Shown here: positions 1 to 12,600 of the stretch, in pieces
How the letters are laid out: the number at the start of each line of letters is the position of its first letter
Position numbering within the stretch: the first letter of the stretch is position 1
NCBI GenBank assembly: GCA_026874595.1
Contig: CM049310.1
Span: forward strand, 91,147,556-91,211,555
Length of the DNA stretch: 64,000 nucleotides
Source of the DNA: Sipunculus nudus
Taxonomy: Eukaryota; Annelida; Sipuncula; Golfingiida; Sipunculidae
Direction of reading: 5' to 3'
Program-made: the position numbers and the translations under genes
The notes under the pieces: generated by a model
The model's input: only the letters and a program-made list of their open reading frames with translations
The model's database searches: none
What the model was told of the DNA's origin: nothing

Positions 1-607
1 ATTTTTGGCTGAGTTATTGGAAGCTTAACTTAGCCATTTTGCTTTATTTTCCCATATGAGTTTTTTGATTGACCCCACTGAGGCCAATTTGTTTAATATT
101 TTACAAGAATAATCCCCTGAATAATTCTTGTAATAAGTGTCTTTTAGGTTCCAAAGAATTAATTTTGGCTGAATAATAAAGATTGAATTGAGTCATTTTA
201 CCATATATGTTAGCTGTGTGAAGCAGATACATCTTGCTTGGAACCAGTTTATCAGCATCCGTTACATCATGCCTCCAGACATTTAGATTTCAGGTTATCT
301 TTGGTTAATATTGAAAAGAATATTTTTTAAAAACTTTTAAAAAATGTAGATTTATGATTTTAGATATTCCTCATGCCAGGTAATGTTTACAATCACAGGT
401 ATACGTTAACCCATACTATTTCGAAAACGACTTGAGCTAGCATCATGAAATTTAATGCAAAAAATTAGCCATCTGAAAAAAAACTGCATTTTCTTAGATT
501 TTATAGAGAAAAAGCTAAAAAACCTTTAAAAATCTTCTCCTCTGAAACGGTCAAGCCAATTTGTTATATATTTCAGAGAAATAATCTTTTATACCATCTC
601 TCTCAAG

Positions 608-1331
608 TTTGTTCAAATGGTTCAAGTTCTGAAAATTTTGGCCAAATTACAGGAAGTTGAACCTAGTCATCTGTCCAAAAAGGCATACTAAAATGACAAT
701 CTCAGAAACGGCTTGAGCTATCACCAGATTTTATGCCAGTGTTGGTCACATGAGTCATATATGAAATTCAGGTATTGGTGGCGCCACCTGCATTGACCTT
801 TTTTATTTGTACGGGGGTCATTGGTCATCTGTATATCAACTGATAATTTCTCAGGAATTGCAGGAGCTACCATCCCCAGTTTTTTATGAAATTATCTGTC
901 ACATATCAAATGTTGTGGGATTCAGCTTATGTTTTTTGCTATCTGCATTTACTTAGATTTTATAGGGGAAATTTGTTCAAATGGTTCAAGTTCTGAAAAT
1001 TTTGGCCAAATTACAGGAAGTTGAACCTAGTCATCTGTCCAAAAAGGCATACTAAAATGACAATCTCAGAAAGGGCTTGAGCTATCACCAGATTTTATGC
1101 CAGTGTTGGTCACATGAGTCATATATGAAATTCAGGTATTGGTGGCGCCACCTGCATTGACCTTTTTTTGTATGGGGGTCATTGGTCATCTGTATATCAA
1201 CTGATAATTTCTCAGGAATTGCAGGAGCTACCATCCCCAGTTTTTTATGAAATTATCTGTCACATATCAAATGTTGTGGGATTCAGCTTATGTTTTTTGC
1301 TATCTGCATTTACTTAGATTTTATAGGGGAA
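608..1331. repeat. Tandem duplication, about 362-bp unit, two copies
   Basis: The block starting at 608 (TTTGTTCAAATGGTTCAAG) recurs from 972 and runs in parallel to about 970 and 1331. The copies differ by only a few bases, including one substitution (AAACGGC versus AAAGGGC) and a small indel near 805/1165. High identity suggests a recent local duplication. Confidence 0.9.
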
Positions 1332-1673
1332 AAGCTGAAAAACCTTTAAAAGTCTTCTTATTATGTCTAACTTAAACTGAGGACTGCAAAACTGTTCTTC
1401 TACAAAATTATTGTTTTAGTTATAACTTCTGTTACATGGCACAAAATTTATTCTAAGGTGGCCTTTGTTCAAGTTTCCTTGAACGATTTTTGGCAGAATT
1501 ATTGGACCTTTAACAATGAAAGAACTGAATCTTTTATTTTTCTAGATATTTTGATAAAAAGTTTATGAATATTTCAGCTTGAAAAAAAGCATTTTAGCCA
1601 AAGTCTTTCAGTATGTGTAAACAGATTTTCCAACAGGCCAAGATTGTGTCTGTATATTTACATAGGTTAAGAA

Positions 1674-1960
1674 ACTGCCAACTGTTTCAGATTTGGCAAT
1701 AGATCAAGAGTTCAGTCAGTGCAGCCAAGCACAAGGCATGTGATCCCCTCATGGGTGACATGTGAACACCTCATGGGCACCATGTGATCACCTCGTGGGT
1801 GTCATGCCCCTCAGGGCTGCATGTGGAGCCAATCTATTTATAGCTTTTGCAGACTGCCAACTGTATCAGATTAGGCAACAGGTCAAGAGTTCACTCAGTG
1901 CAGCCAGATACAGGTCAAATGTTCACCCAGTCTAGCCAGGTGCAGGTCATGAGTTCACTC
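1674..1960. repeat. Diverged tandem repeats with CTCATGGGTGACATGTG-like subrepeats
   Basis: The block beginning CTGCCAACTGTTTCAGAT near 1676 recurs in diverged form near 1852. Between them, about 1737-1815 holds three short direct repeats around the words CATGTGATC and CCTCATGGGTG. No coding potential is seen. Confidence 0.65.
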
Positions 1961-2114
1961 AGTTCAGTAGCCTGAGCTAGCAAATTTGTCACAGTTCACT
2001 CGGGCAACTGCCTTTCTCACCTAAGCGTGGTCAGCCCCATGCATCAGACTTAAGGTAAGTTTGATGTATTGGCCTAATATTTTGACCTGTCTATGTGTCT
2101 TTGATGGGTTTCTC

Positions 2115-2420
2115 GTTCACAAGACAGGTGTCACCACGTACAATGACATTTGCACAGTGTGTGACTTTTGTGCCTGCTTATTTCTATAGAGGAATTTGAT
2201 ATATCATCCTGATTTTGGGCATATTTATACCTATCGTATTTAAATTATCATATACTTGTCCTATACAAGACTGGTGGTGCCACCTACAATAATTTTTTGC
2301 ACAGTGTGTGTCCCTGCTTATTTCTCAGGAGGGGTTTGATATATCAATCTGAACTTGGGCATATGTATATATCGCTGAAACCTTTTTATATACAAGACTG
2401 GTGGTGCCAGCTACAATCAT
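2115..2420. repeat. Diverged tandem repeats around CAAGACTGGTGGTGCCA
   Basis: Similar blocks start near 2120, 2267 and 2392 (ACAAGAC-GGTG---CCAC-TACAAT...TTGCACAGTGTGTG...TGATATATCA). Spacing is about 125-147 bp. The copies are diverged and the short open frame across them is incidental. Confidence 0.7.
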
Positions 2421-2819
2421 TTTTAGCTCAGCTGACTGTAAGTCAACTGAGGTATAGGAATAATGCTTTGTCCATGGTCCGTCTTGACGTCTGGTCGTCC
2501 GTTATCAGGGCACAAATCATAACAGCTGGTCCTAGAAACTTCTAAGTGAACATCCAGGGAGGTCAATTAAAAATTTCCTTGGAAACCTGAAATTAGGTCA
2601 CTGGGACCTTTTTCCTTCGAGCTATGGGGCTTGAAAGTTACACCCCCCAGAATAGTAAAAAATTTGATACAAAACCTCCAATATCTTGATAATTAATGCA
2701 TGGTTTGTCATGAATTTTGCCTTGAATATTGACCATGACTAGTTTTGTCAGTTCCTGAAACGTGGTGGTTTTCCTAATTTAACAAATATTTTTCTATTTA
2801 TTTACTATAAAATGACAAC

Positions 2820-3640
2820 GATTATGTCAGTTTCTCAGCTGTCATTACATCTGGTGTCCCAAAACCTGGTGTGTTTATTGATCACAAGTGGATGCCCTAT
2901 TCTAATCACCCTGTCTGTCAGTCTGTCTGTTTGTATGTCTGTCTGTCAATCCGTCCATCCACACAAATTAGTTTCCAGATGATAACTCCAGTTAAGTTTG
3001 ATATATTGGTTTCAAACTTAACTTATAAATGGCCCACCACTAAGGAATGTGTATGCATTTGAAGCCAAACTTTTCATTGCAAACCTTCCATCTTCAAGAT
3101 ATTGCTAACCTGCCACTAGGGGAAGATTCTGTTTGATTTTTGGGTCATAGGTCAAAGGTCAAGGTCAAAGGGCCCATCCATTCACAAATTAGTTTATGGA
3201 TGATAATTCTGCTTTGGATAGACAGACTGGTTTAAAATTTGATTTAATAATGACCAACAACATATGTAAATTCATTTTGATTTTCAGGGTCCAGCACTCT
3301 AAGTTGAAGGTCACAGAAGCCACATCGTTAAAAAGATTGTGGATGCACTGTAAATCAAACTTTTCATCCTGAACTTTCCAACGTTCACACATGGCTTACT
3401 TGCCCAAAGTGAGGAAACCTGTAGAATTTGAGGTTATCTGGTCAGAGGTCAAGGTCACTTTTTAAAAGATTGTTACAATAATCCAATGCTGCAAGTTCAA
3501 GGATATTAAGTTCTAAGATTTTTTGGTTACAAGGTCATTGGTTAAGGTCACAGGACTGTCATTCTGAAAAATTTCTTTCAAAATATCCTTATAGACAAAT
3601 TCAACTGAGCGTTGAGACCCATTGGTCCCTAGTTGTGTTG
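2820..3640. repeat. Mollusc-type dispersed repeat with AGGTCAAGGTCA words
   Basis: A CTGTCTGT-rich stretch at about 2910-2960 is followed by repeated AGGTCAAAGGTCAAGGTCA-like words near 3150, 3440 and 3535 and two related TTAGTTT-TGGATGATAA words (2968, 3190). In my experience such sequence is widespread in introns and intergenic DNA of molluscs. I infer a dispersed repeat and do not assign it to a named family. Confidence 0.5.
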
Positions 3641-6319
3641 TGTGCACCCATGCCAGAATTTCAGTAGTGATGTTTGTGTAATTGTTTCTTATTCAAAATG
3701 TTAAGTACCTGTATTGTTCATATACATGAGAAGTCATGGTCCAGCATTGAAGTATTATACCTGGTGTATTTCCCAATGCACAGGTTCGCATTAGGCCTGT
3801 AGGCCTTGTTTGTGTTTACAAAAAAAAAGAAAATGTTTTTGAAAACCTGCAAATATAATAACCAGATATGCTCTGTTCAAATAAAGTTTACTACCCAAAG
3901 CCTGAATAGTATTTAGCATTATTTATTTGTTGCTTTGTTTTCTACAATAAGGTAACTTAATTTTTATGCTACATTAACAAAAATCCAACCTCAACATTAC
4001 AACAGAATGTTGAAAAGGTGTTACTTGATCTGAGTGGCCTGTATGGTGATAGAGCTAATAATGAAAATATGACAGAGTAGGCATTCTTATTGAACTGTAG
4101 GGGCCTATTTGAGTTGAGACAAGTCATACAGAAAAATGCAATGCAATGGCCTTCCATGCTATAACAATGACATCACTGTGCATAACCTGTAATGTAATAT
4201 AAGTAATATAAGAGTGAGGAATTAACATGAAAGAAAATGTGGATGTCCTTCCATTGGCTATGCTTGTAGTTTCCAATAGGTCTGCCACTTCAATTAGATC
4301 TTGAATGTCCATTGAGAGAGCAAATAAAGTTGATTCATATTTGAAGTTTAGATTCACATTCCTCTGCACTGGAGCTCAGACTTTTTGTGGATTTCTCTTT
4401 TTCTGTGCAAATGGAGATCATTGCTTTGGTACTGTTGCCACTTATATACTGTTCATAAGTTATGGAAAACGGACTAACGTTTATGTTGATAGTGTGCACC
4501 ATTTCCAGAACTGAACCTATTGTTTGTACGTATTTTACCGGGTAAGCTTGCAAAATTATTGCATATTGTCTCAATCCTAAATTTTAAAATTGGCTTACAC
4601 CATATTTTTGTTCCTAGAGTCTGTAGAACCATTGACATTTTTATCTGGCCATAGTTGCTTTTATTTAGAAAATGTAAATATTTATGATTTTGACATATTT
4701 TGATATTTGTCACTGGTGTCAAACATTGCAGTAAGTAGACTTTAGGATAAATGTAACTTTAGTGTCTTTGTATTAAGCATGCATGTCCTGTAGTCGGTTA
4801 TTCAATCTTAGTGGCATGACCAGTTGAACTGTCAGGAATCAGAGAGTCCTCGCATTGTAACATTGTAAAACAGTTTGGTCATTAATATCTGAAGTAGGAA
4901 GGAGCTAGACCCAGGAGATTTATTAAGTATACAAGGAAAGAAGTTTTCTAAACATTGCAGGACAGAACAAGGAGGAAATATTGAAACAGCTTCATGTGTA
5001 AACCCCTGTTTAAACACTGAAGTTTACTAAAAGGATTTCAGTGAGGCAAGTTATAAAACCTGAACCAGATATAACCATGTGGGCACAAGAGCTTACAAAA
5101 GCCCCATTGCTTCACCAAACATTGTGTAACACATCTTTGTACAGGGCTGCTGAGGATGCAGACCATCTCCATGGTGATCCAGGTTACCATGGTGATCTTT
5201 AATTGATGGCCAGTGGGGGTAAAACCTTAAGTGGAGTCTGTATAGGAAACTAGATGAGGCTGTGAAATTACCCTGAGGGCAAAACTAATAAGTAAAAGGT
5301 ACAACTGATGCCAGGCCTCTGATAACCTGCAATCAGTGAGGGGGGTTTTATATCTACTTATTGCTCCGTAAAATTGGAATCGCTGAGGGTGTGAAAGAAC
5401 AAGTCCCAGTACAGGAATCAGGCATTCATTCAAACCTATCTGATTGTACATGTGTGAACTGGCAAATGTAAATATCAATAACGGTCTTTTTACGTATCCA
5501 TGCCACAGGTGATCATTAGTGGATCTCTTGTGGTTTTTGTACTGATGTGTCACATAAATGTATAGGCTCTTGCTGTTAAGGTGTTAAATCTACAATACAA
5601 ATGGGGGAAAGAATGATTGTTGTTACATAATGCATAATTTAAAATTTATTTCTCATTTCCAATAAATAATCAGTTTATTTTAATATTTTTATTGATATTT
5701 GTAAATAATTAGGATTCACTGCAATGTGACCATGATAACTCCAAACAGAAAGCTTTTAGATTAATTATGCTTATGCAGGAGCCACTTTTAAAATCTCAAA
5801 AGACATGCCGTCATCAGATGGGTAAAACTTATGCTAAAATAAATGAGAAAAATCCTGGTGTGAAATAAAGGCAAACGTTTCCATAAAAAATATTAATTAT
5901 TAGATTTGACCAATTTATGATACAGTTTACTCCATGCAGCATTCTGAGAACAACAGAGAGTGCACCTGTGCATCAAAACATCCTTATGATTATAATTGAT
6001 CTTAATGGAAAAATAACTGTGATAGCTACAGACATCTCCCGAAATCTGAATTGTTGAAAGTTGAATAGGTCAAGGAAAATAAGTGGAGGTGCTCATTTTA
6101 TGAGCAAATGAGATGGCATTCTGGTTAAAAGAAAGGAGGAAATAAGGAGACAACAGTTCAAATTATATATTGGTACTCCGTGCCACTTTTAGTAGTTGCT
6201 CAGTGCATGGGTTGCATGACTTGTTGAGCATTTCTATTCCAACTAATGAACAGATCACAGTGAGGAATCCTCAGAGGTCCATCTTGTGTACAGTCCAAAT
6301 GAGTGGGACTGTTGAGTTC

Positions 6320-6480
6320 ATTACACTGGTTTTTATGTCACCCAGCTTGAGTAGAATTCAAACTCAAGCCTCCCACATACCCATGGTGATAACTGCTCAG
6401 GATGTAACAGATGGCATCACCCTGGGAACTGCTCCCCCCAGGCTCAAAGTGAGCTCAGCCCACTGCTGAAATTAAGCTCA
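6320..6480 (-). repeat. Possible tRNA-derived SINE fragment
   Basis: Read on the - strand, the words GGAGGCTTGAGTTTGAATTC resemble a degenerate Pol III B box (GGTTCRANNCC-like). The match is weak and no clear A box is secured. Confidence 0.2.
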
Positions 6481-9035
6481 TGTGATGATTGCTCACCCCT
6501 GCCTGGGGTGGAATGGGCATGGCCCAGGATTCATGACTAATTAGCATGCAGCTGTTATTGATGGGAGAGTGGCAGTTACACAGCTAGGGTGTCTGCAACT
6601 CAATGAGAAACTGACACTGGGAGTTTGAACAGTTTGAATGTTGAGCATCAGTGAGTCTTTGTGTTCCTGGATACCCTGAGGAAATATAGTTTGGAAAAAT
6701 TGTGATTTTATCATTCAAAACTTGCCAGCCTTCTATGTAAGTAGCATCCTTATTTCGAACTATACATATACAAGATAGATATCACATCAGATGGACTAAT
6801 AAAAGTACATTATTTTTAAAAAGATCGACAGTATAATTTGTGATATGTCATGATATAACTGGAAATTAATTGATATGTATATTCACACAGAGGCCAAATC
6901 GAAGATGCACTGGTTTTTTAGATTGACAGTTATCATGTTTAAATATTGAAAGTCAGTACTTTATCTGATTATTACATAAATACACACAATTTAATGCATT
7001 ATATTTATGTATAGGTCCAGTTATCCTTATAAATTTTTATAATATATGACTATTATGTAATGATTATACAAGTATTGTATTGTCAGTCCTTGTGTGTGGT
7101 ATCCTGTGATTGTTTGACAGATGTCAGCTTAAAACTCATTATAAAAAAAAAAATGGTAGATATATGTCTCTTCTTATAGATATACATTTTAGCTCATAAT
7201 GAAAGTGGTTACATTTAGCATTATTGACTTTCATTTAGATTTCAAAAGTGGATTCATTTTGAACCAAATTTATCTCAAAGTATCCTTATTATTACCAAGG
7301 ATGATTGAAATCATTGATTGGTCAAAGATATCATATGTAGAAATATATATATATATAAGCAACATTTACACAAAATTCAAGGGACAAAACCTGCCATTCA
7401 TTGAAAACTTCAGGTCTGTTTTGGGCCATGATCCAATGAACAAGACATTAAACAGAAACTCGAACCAGTGACAGATTTATTTGAGTAGGAGGCTACTGAG
7501 TAGCTATAATGGATGTAGAAAAGTGCAGTCATTTATGGAGATGATTAAGTATAAAATGTTGGAGGGTGTACCATCAGTGCAGATTAAACCCAGATGTACC
7601 GCATTCATAAATGTCATGAAAGTAACATAAAACAGGCTGAACATTCCATCACACAGAAGACCGATATTGACACACCATCATTGCCATCTCATGTATATGT
7701 GCACTGAAGTCGTAAAGTTTGACGTTTAAACAGGGGAAATGATAGGGCATGCGTATGATGCCCTTCTGTTTAGCCGGTTATGCTTGGGTGGTTATAAGCT
7801 TGCTTTAGTGACACATAGCATGCAGTCTTACATTTGGCAGTCGAGGTTTTGCATGTTGCATTGCGTGTCAGAAGTCTGTACAACAAAGGCAAGTGTGCAA
7901 AAGTGTTTTACTGTGCAGTATCTGAATTAATTCCTTTTGATATGCCTAGGGTTATAGCTCAATATTTCTTAACTAGTTGTCAGAGTATTATACAGCATGT
8001 TACTTTAGTGTTCAAATATGGAAATGTCTCGTGTTCAGAAAAGCCTTTGTCAGTTCGTCAGGGATATGAGAGATTAGGCAGCTTTGCAGGTGTTATTGTA
8101 AAGATGTCAGACATGTCCACAGTTCTTTTATTTATATTGTTTAATCCTTGTTACACCTGTGGCATGTATGTTAGTTGAAACACCTACTTTATTAATGAAA
8201 AACGTATTTCCTGTATATGTTACTTCAGAAGTACTCATTTGATGTTTCATTGTGCAAGGAGGTGTTTTACTCAGAATTTTTATTCAGAAATTTTCTTTAT
8301 GTTTTCTTAAGTCTGTGCTTTTCTGTTGGTAAGATTACAGATTATGGAAGTAGCTTTCTTATTCAGTCTTAAACTATTTGAAATCCACCACTACTAACTT
8401 TGTCTTTGTTAAAATTATAAAAGATTATCTTTGTAATTTAAGGGAAAACAGCTGTCATTGATATCTTTAAGAGGTGAAAATGCAACACATTTATGATTAA
8501 TTAAACCAAAGTTTAATCTCAGAAACACATTCCCTAAGAGTTGCACCAAGCTAGTTTTGATTGTCAGCTCCACAGCTGTTTGACACTCAGGTCTGGAATG
8601 AATCTGGAGGCATCTGATTATCTTTTTTTACATAATCTCAAGTAGATGACATCTTTATTACCTAAGATGATACATGTCTATGTCACAGGTGACAGCTGGA
8701 TTGTTGATCTTTGGGGGTTGTTCAGGAACCATAGTCAGCAGAACGTAGGAGCTCTTACCAATGATTATATCTTAAATGTTGCTTCAATTTAAGAACTTTT
8801 GGGAATCACTCTGGTGTCTGAGTGACTTGTGACTGACTTCTTGTAATTCCTCACTTTGAGCACATAAAGCCTGAAACCCAGAAAGGTTAATAATATCTGT
8901 CATATATGTGTGCCTGCATTCTCTTTCCATAGATGGTACGTGCCATTGACAGGCAATGGGCCAATCCTTGAGGAAATAAATAAATTGATAGAAAACTTCA
9001 CAAGAGAGTGAATGGACTTAATGATGTTATTGCAG

Positions 9036-9088
9036 GTTAGATTTCTATGGATACAAGCCACGCGGCCACAAGTAGTGATTGAACCCTG
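9036..9088 (+). other. RGS3: 5' UTR part of first coding exon of the RGS3-like gene
   Basis: A splice acceptor (TTATTGCAG) ends at 9035, so the exon with the start codon probably continues from an upstream untranslated exon that I could not locate. The 53 bases before the ATG at 9089 include an in-frame TAG, consistent with a real 5' UTR. Confidence 0.45.
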
Positions 9089-9623
9089 ATGTTTTGTGGA
9101 GTACGTAGACGTAAATCAGACGTTGAAATAGACGTGGACAAGGTCACCTGCCTGGGCGGAACGCATAACATGAAGAAAGTGCAGGCCATCAGCTCGGAAG
9201 GTTTGTCTCACCATCCCCACCAGTGTCACGGGGATCAGGCCTTCAGTATGGACATGGACACAGAAAACATACCATATATACCAACTAATGGAAAAGAATG
9301 TTTATACCACGGAGGGAGCAGCAGACAGGGTGTAAACCATAGAGGATGTAGCACGGACTCAGGAGTACACTCAGAACAAGTAAATTACGAGGATTATCAT
9401 GGAGTGGGCATACATATGGATATTGGTAATGAGAACATTTATGACTATAGAGACAAACCTATGCATACCAAACCCACACAGTCAAGAAGGCCGATGGGCG
9501 AGATGCCTGTTAATGTGTTCAGTGGTGACCACCACCAGCAGAGAATATATAAACAACAGCCATTGATGGAACACAGACATGATCCCCAAGGCTGCCATGA
9601 AGAAAACTGCCAGTGTGTATCAG
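9089..9623 (+). CDS. RGS3: First coding exon of RGS3-like gene: Cys/His-rich N-terminus
   Basis: An open frame of 178 codons ends in phase 1 at the donor CAG|GTCAGT (9623/9624). Read-through would meet a stop four codons later, so splicing is expected. Composition is rich in His, Asp, Gly, Gln and Cys, with no domain I recognise. The C-terminal part contains HHQQ and an ENCQC word. Assignment to this gene rests on strand, position and phase agreement with exon 21045, and is less certain than the C2/PDZ exons. Confidence 0.65.
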
Positions 9624-12600
9624 GTCAGTGCTAATTGGTCACTTCGTCTTGTATTGGATGCTGATTGGTCAATTTTGTTTTTCTTTTGTATTATGTTTTT
9701 TATGTGATTGTATAAAAGCATGAACACCACAACTTTGATAGTAAAGCTATGTTAGCCTTACTTTATATTGAAACTTTAGTTAATAGTTAAAAATAAAGAA
9801 GTTTTTTTAGTATGATATTAGAACCATACCAAAGGTCTGCATGCTAAGAAAACTAGTTTATCTAACCCCGCTGAGACAGCAGACATACACAGAAACACTA
9901 GATTCTGAGGCAGCTGTTGAACCAATCTGATAGATGAGAGAAGGTGACAGCCCAGAACGGAACAAGTCTCATTTACACTTTAATCTGATTAATGGACTAC
10001 TGCTGCTGGAATGCAGCCATCAAAGATTCCTTATCAAAATAAAACCATAGACCCATGATCATCCCAGTATCGTGGTCAACATTCATAGTCTGTGGTGTCA
10101 TTAAAGCTGAGACGTCCACGTCAGTGACCAGGGGTTTAGTGGTTTGATGTTTGGAATGTGTTTATAAAAACAAGTGTTGTAGGAGGGGTCATCTTAAAGG
10201 GCAGGGTGGAGAGATGGCACAAGACCTGCCCATAACAGGACAGTCCTGTCTAACATCAGTTGTCACTGAATCCAGCCACTGTCACAGACGAATACCATTA
10301 GTAACACACTGTGATGAGACCCAGGAAGTCTGGGAAGGGAGAGGGATGGCTTTGTGGTATGTTTTGGACAGTGACAGAGGGATGCAGTGTTTGGGATATC
10401 ACTTACATGAGGATAAGCAACATATGCTGATTGAAGGTGCTGATGATGAATAGGGATGCTGGGAGGGGGGGGGTTGAAGATTCAGAGGCAGGTACTGTTA
10501 GGGATGCTGGGGATGAGGATGCTTTTTTGAATGTCGCTGGCAACAGATGGTACTGCACTTGTTTGGGATTGCTCATGGGGTGAGCACCTCAGGAGACAGA
10601 TAACACCTGTCAGCAGTAATCTTACCCTACCCCAGATCACCCCTAAAATCCCCATATATGTAGAGACTGGTATGTTTTTATAGATATTTAGGTTACATTA
10701 CCTGTGGCTTGACATCTGGTGACAAGTTGTGTCCAGGAAATGCATTTATAGGTTTGAAATGCTTGCACATCTGGCATAATGTATGAGATATAGTATAATA
10801 TGAGCTGTTTTGGCATCTCTGTATGAATACACAAAGCCACTCAAATGATGAATAACCAGTACACTTTAGTAATACAGTTTTATAGATAAAATCATCAGCT
10901 TTAAAGTCCATGTCTCTCTACTTAGGTTGTCAACACAACATATTTTTCACAAATTAATATGAAAATCAGAATGTAATAAAAAGACATACATAAATGGTGC
11001 AGAATAGTTTCAGAAACATCAGATCCAAATGCAGTCATAGCACACAAATGGGTGAGCATCTTGATAATTACCAAAAGAACCAAAAATTTACCAAAAAGTG
11101 CCAGACTGAAAAGTTTGAGAGAAATTGTAAAGTGTAGCTCTATTCATGATCTATTTCAAGGACTACATCATACTTTCATCACATAACTTGTCAGTAACCT
11201 TTTGATTCTTTTCAGTGATTTTTCGGCAGCTTTTGGGAACTCTAACACTTTGAGACTCAAGTTTTATTTTGCTGATATTAAAATAATATTTATCTTTGTA
11301 ACCACATTTCCCATATGAGTGAAATAAAATTATTCATCATGTAATTCCCTTTGATTAAAACTGTACTTTTCGGTTCTTTTCTGTAATTATCAAGTCCCTA
11401 TGGGTGACAAAAAAATTAAATGCATTCAGAAAACAAACTATTGACCAGGAACAGAGATCTGAGCATGTTCGATAGATAAAGTGGTGATAAATTTTATAGA
11501 TATACCCAAGCCCATTCACACATTTAGTAATTTGAGGTGTGACAATTGATGGGTCTTATAGATAGAAGGGTGGGGGGCAAGCTGAATTTCTAAGCATAAC
11601 TTGTCTGTAGTTATTAACAATACAGGAACAATAGGTAGTGAATTTAAAGGTCTGTGATGTAGGAGGTTGGGGATGTGGTTTTGCGGCTCCACTGTACTGT
11701 ACACATAGGCAGGTGATAGAATTTTAGCACTTCACTTTATGAATGAGCCACGCGACTCAGGACAATAGTGGGGCTCACAGGCAGATGGCAACTGTTTACT
11801 GTGGGGTCCGTTCAAATCTGGCCTATAGGCAAACTGGAGTCGTGCCTCTATCAGTTATATACTTTACGTTATCCAGATTGTAAGTTTACTTTCATGAGGG
11901 TAGGGTGTTTGCCGTGAATCAGACCAGGTTTACTCTCTCTACCCAGAACATGGCTTTTTCTGTGTATAGTGATACAGGTGAGCTGGTTTACTGCCTTCTT
12001 AGGTACAGGTAGTTTATGCTTTGTCCCGCTGAAATATTTATTAGCTTTATGCTGACCCTAGTTTAATAAATAATTTTAATATTGGCTACTAAATCATTAA
12101 TATACTTTCATATCCCTCTTTCTGTATGAACCATGCTATTGTATCAGCAGAAAATTAAATAATTTTATGGTGGATTTCTATTTATGATTTCAGTAAGGTG
12201 AACTGGATTTTTGATATAGTTCCATAAAGTGGAACAGATGTCATGAAAGGTAAACCGCTCTTCATAGAGCTGTGATACCTTAGTAGGAAGACCCATGGAA
12301 GTTGTTTATATACTACTAGTACCTGTGCTTTTTCATGGATATGTAAATTAATATAACAATATTAATTATGTAGCCATCACCCCAGCACTCTGTTTAGCAC
12401 TCATCCAAGGTAAACTAATGATTCTGAGATTTCACTTCAGTAAGTGAGAATAAGAGTCCTGTCTCCTATAAATATATTAATTATTTACCAATGCCTTACA
12501 CAGTCAGTCATCTTGATCCAGTATGCACACACTGATTAAAAAAGTGATTATCAAAATATACAAGTATTTAAAATATCCATATTTTTACCTTTTCTGAAAT

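Larger units (their letters stand above)
1..9035. other. Non-coding region upstream of the RGS3-like gene
   Basis: I see no convincing coding exon here. Open frames are short, lack recognisable motifs and are often on the strand opposite to the host genes. The first 3.7 kb is repeat-rich (separate entries). The rest is AT-rich sequence without an obvious gene. It may hold the promoter and untranslated first exon of the downstream RGS3-like gene, because the first coding exon begins just after a good splice acceptor at 9034-9035. Confidence 0.6.

Noticed and set aside
10151-10453. 100-codon frame in the first RGS3-like intron
   Set aside because: No motif, no splice-site fit needed by the gene model, and ordinary chance length.
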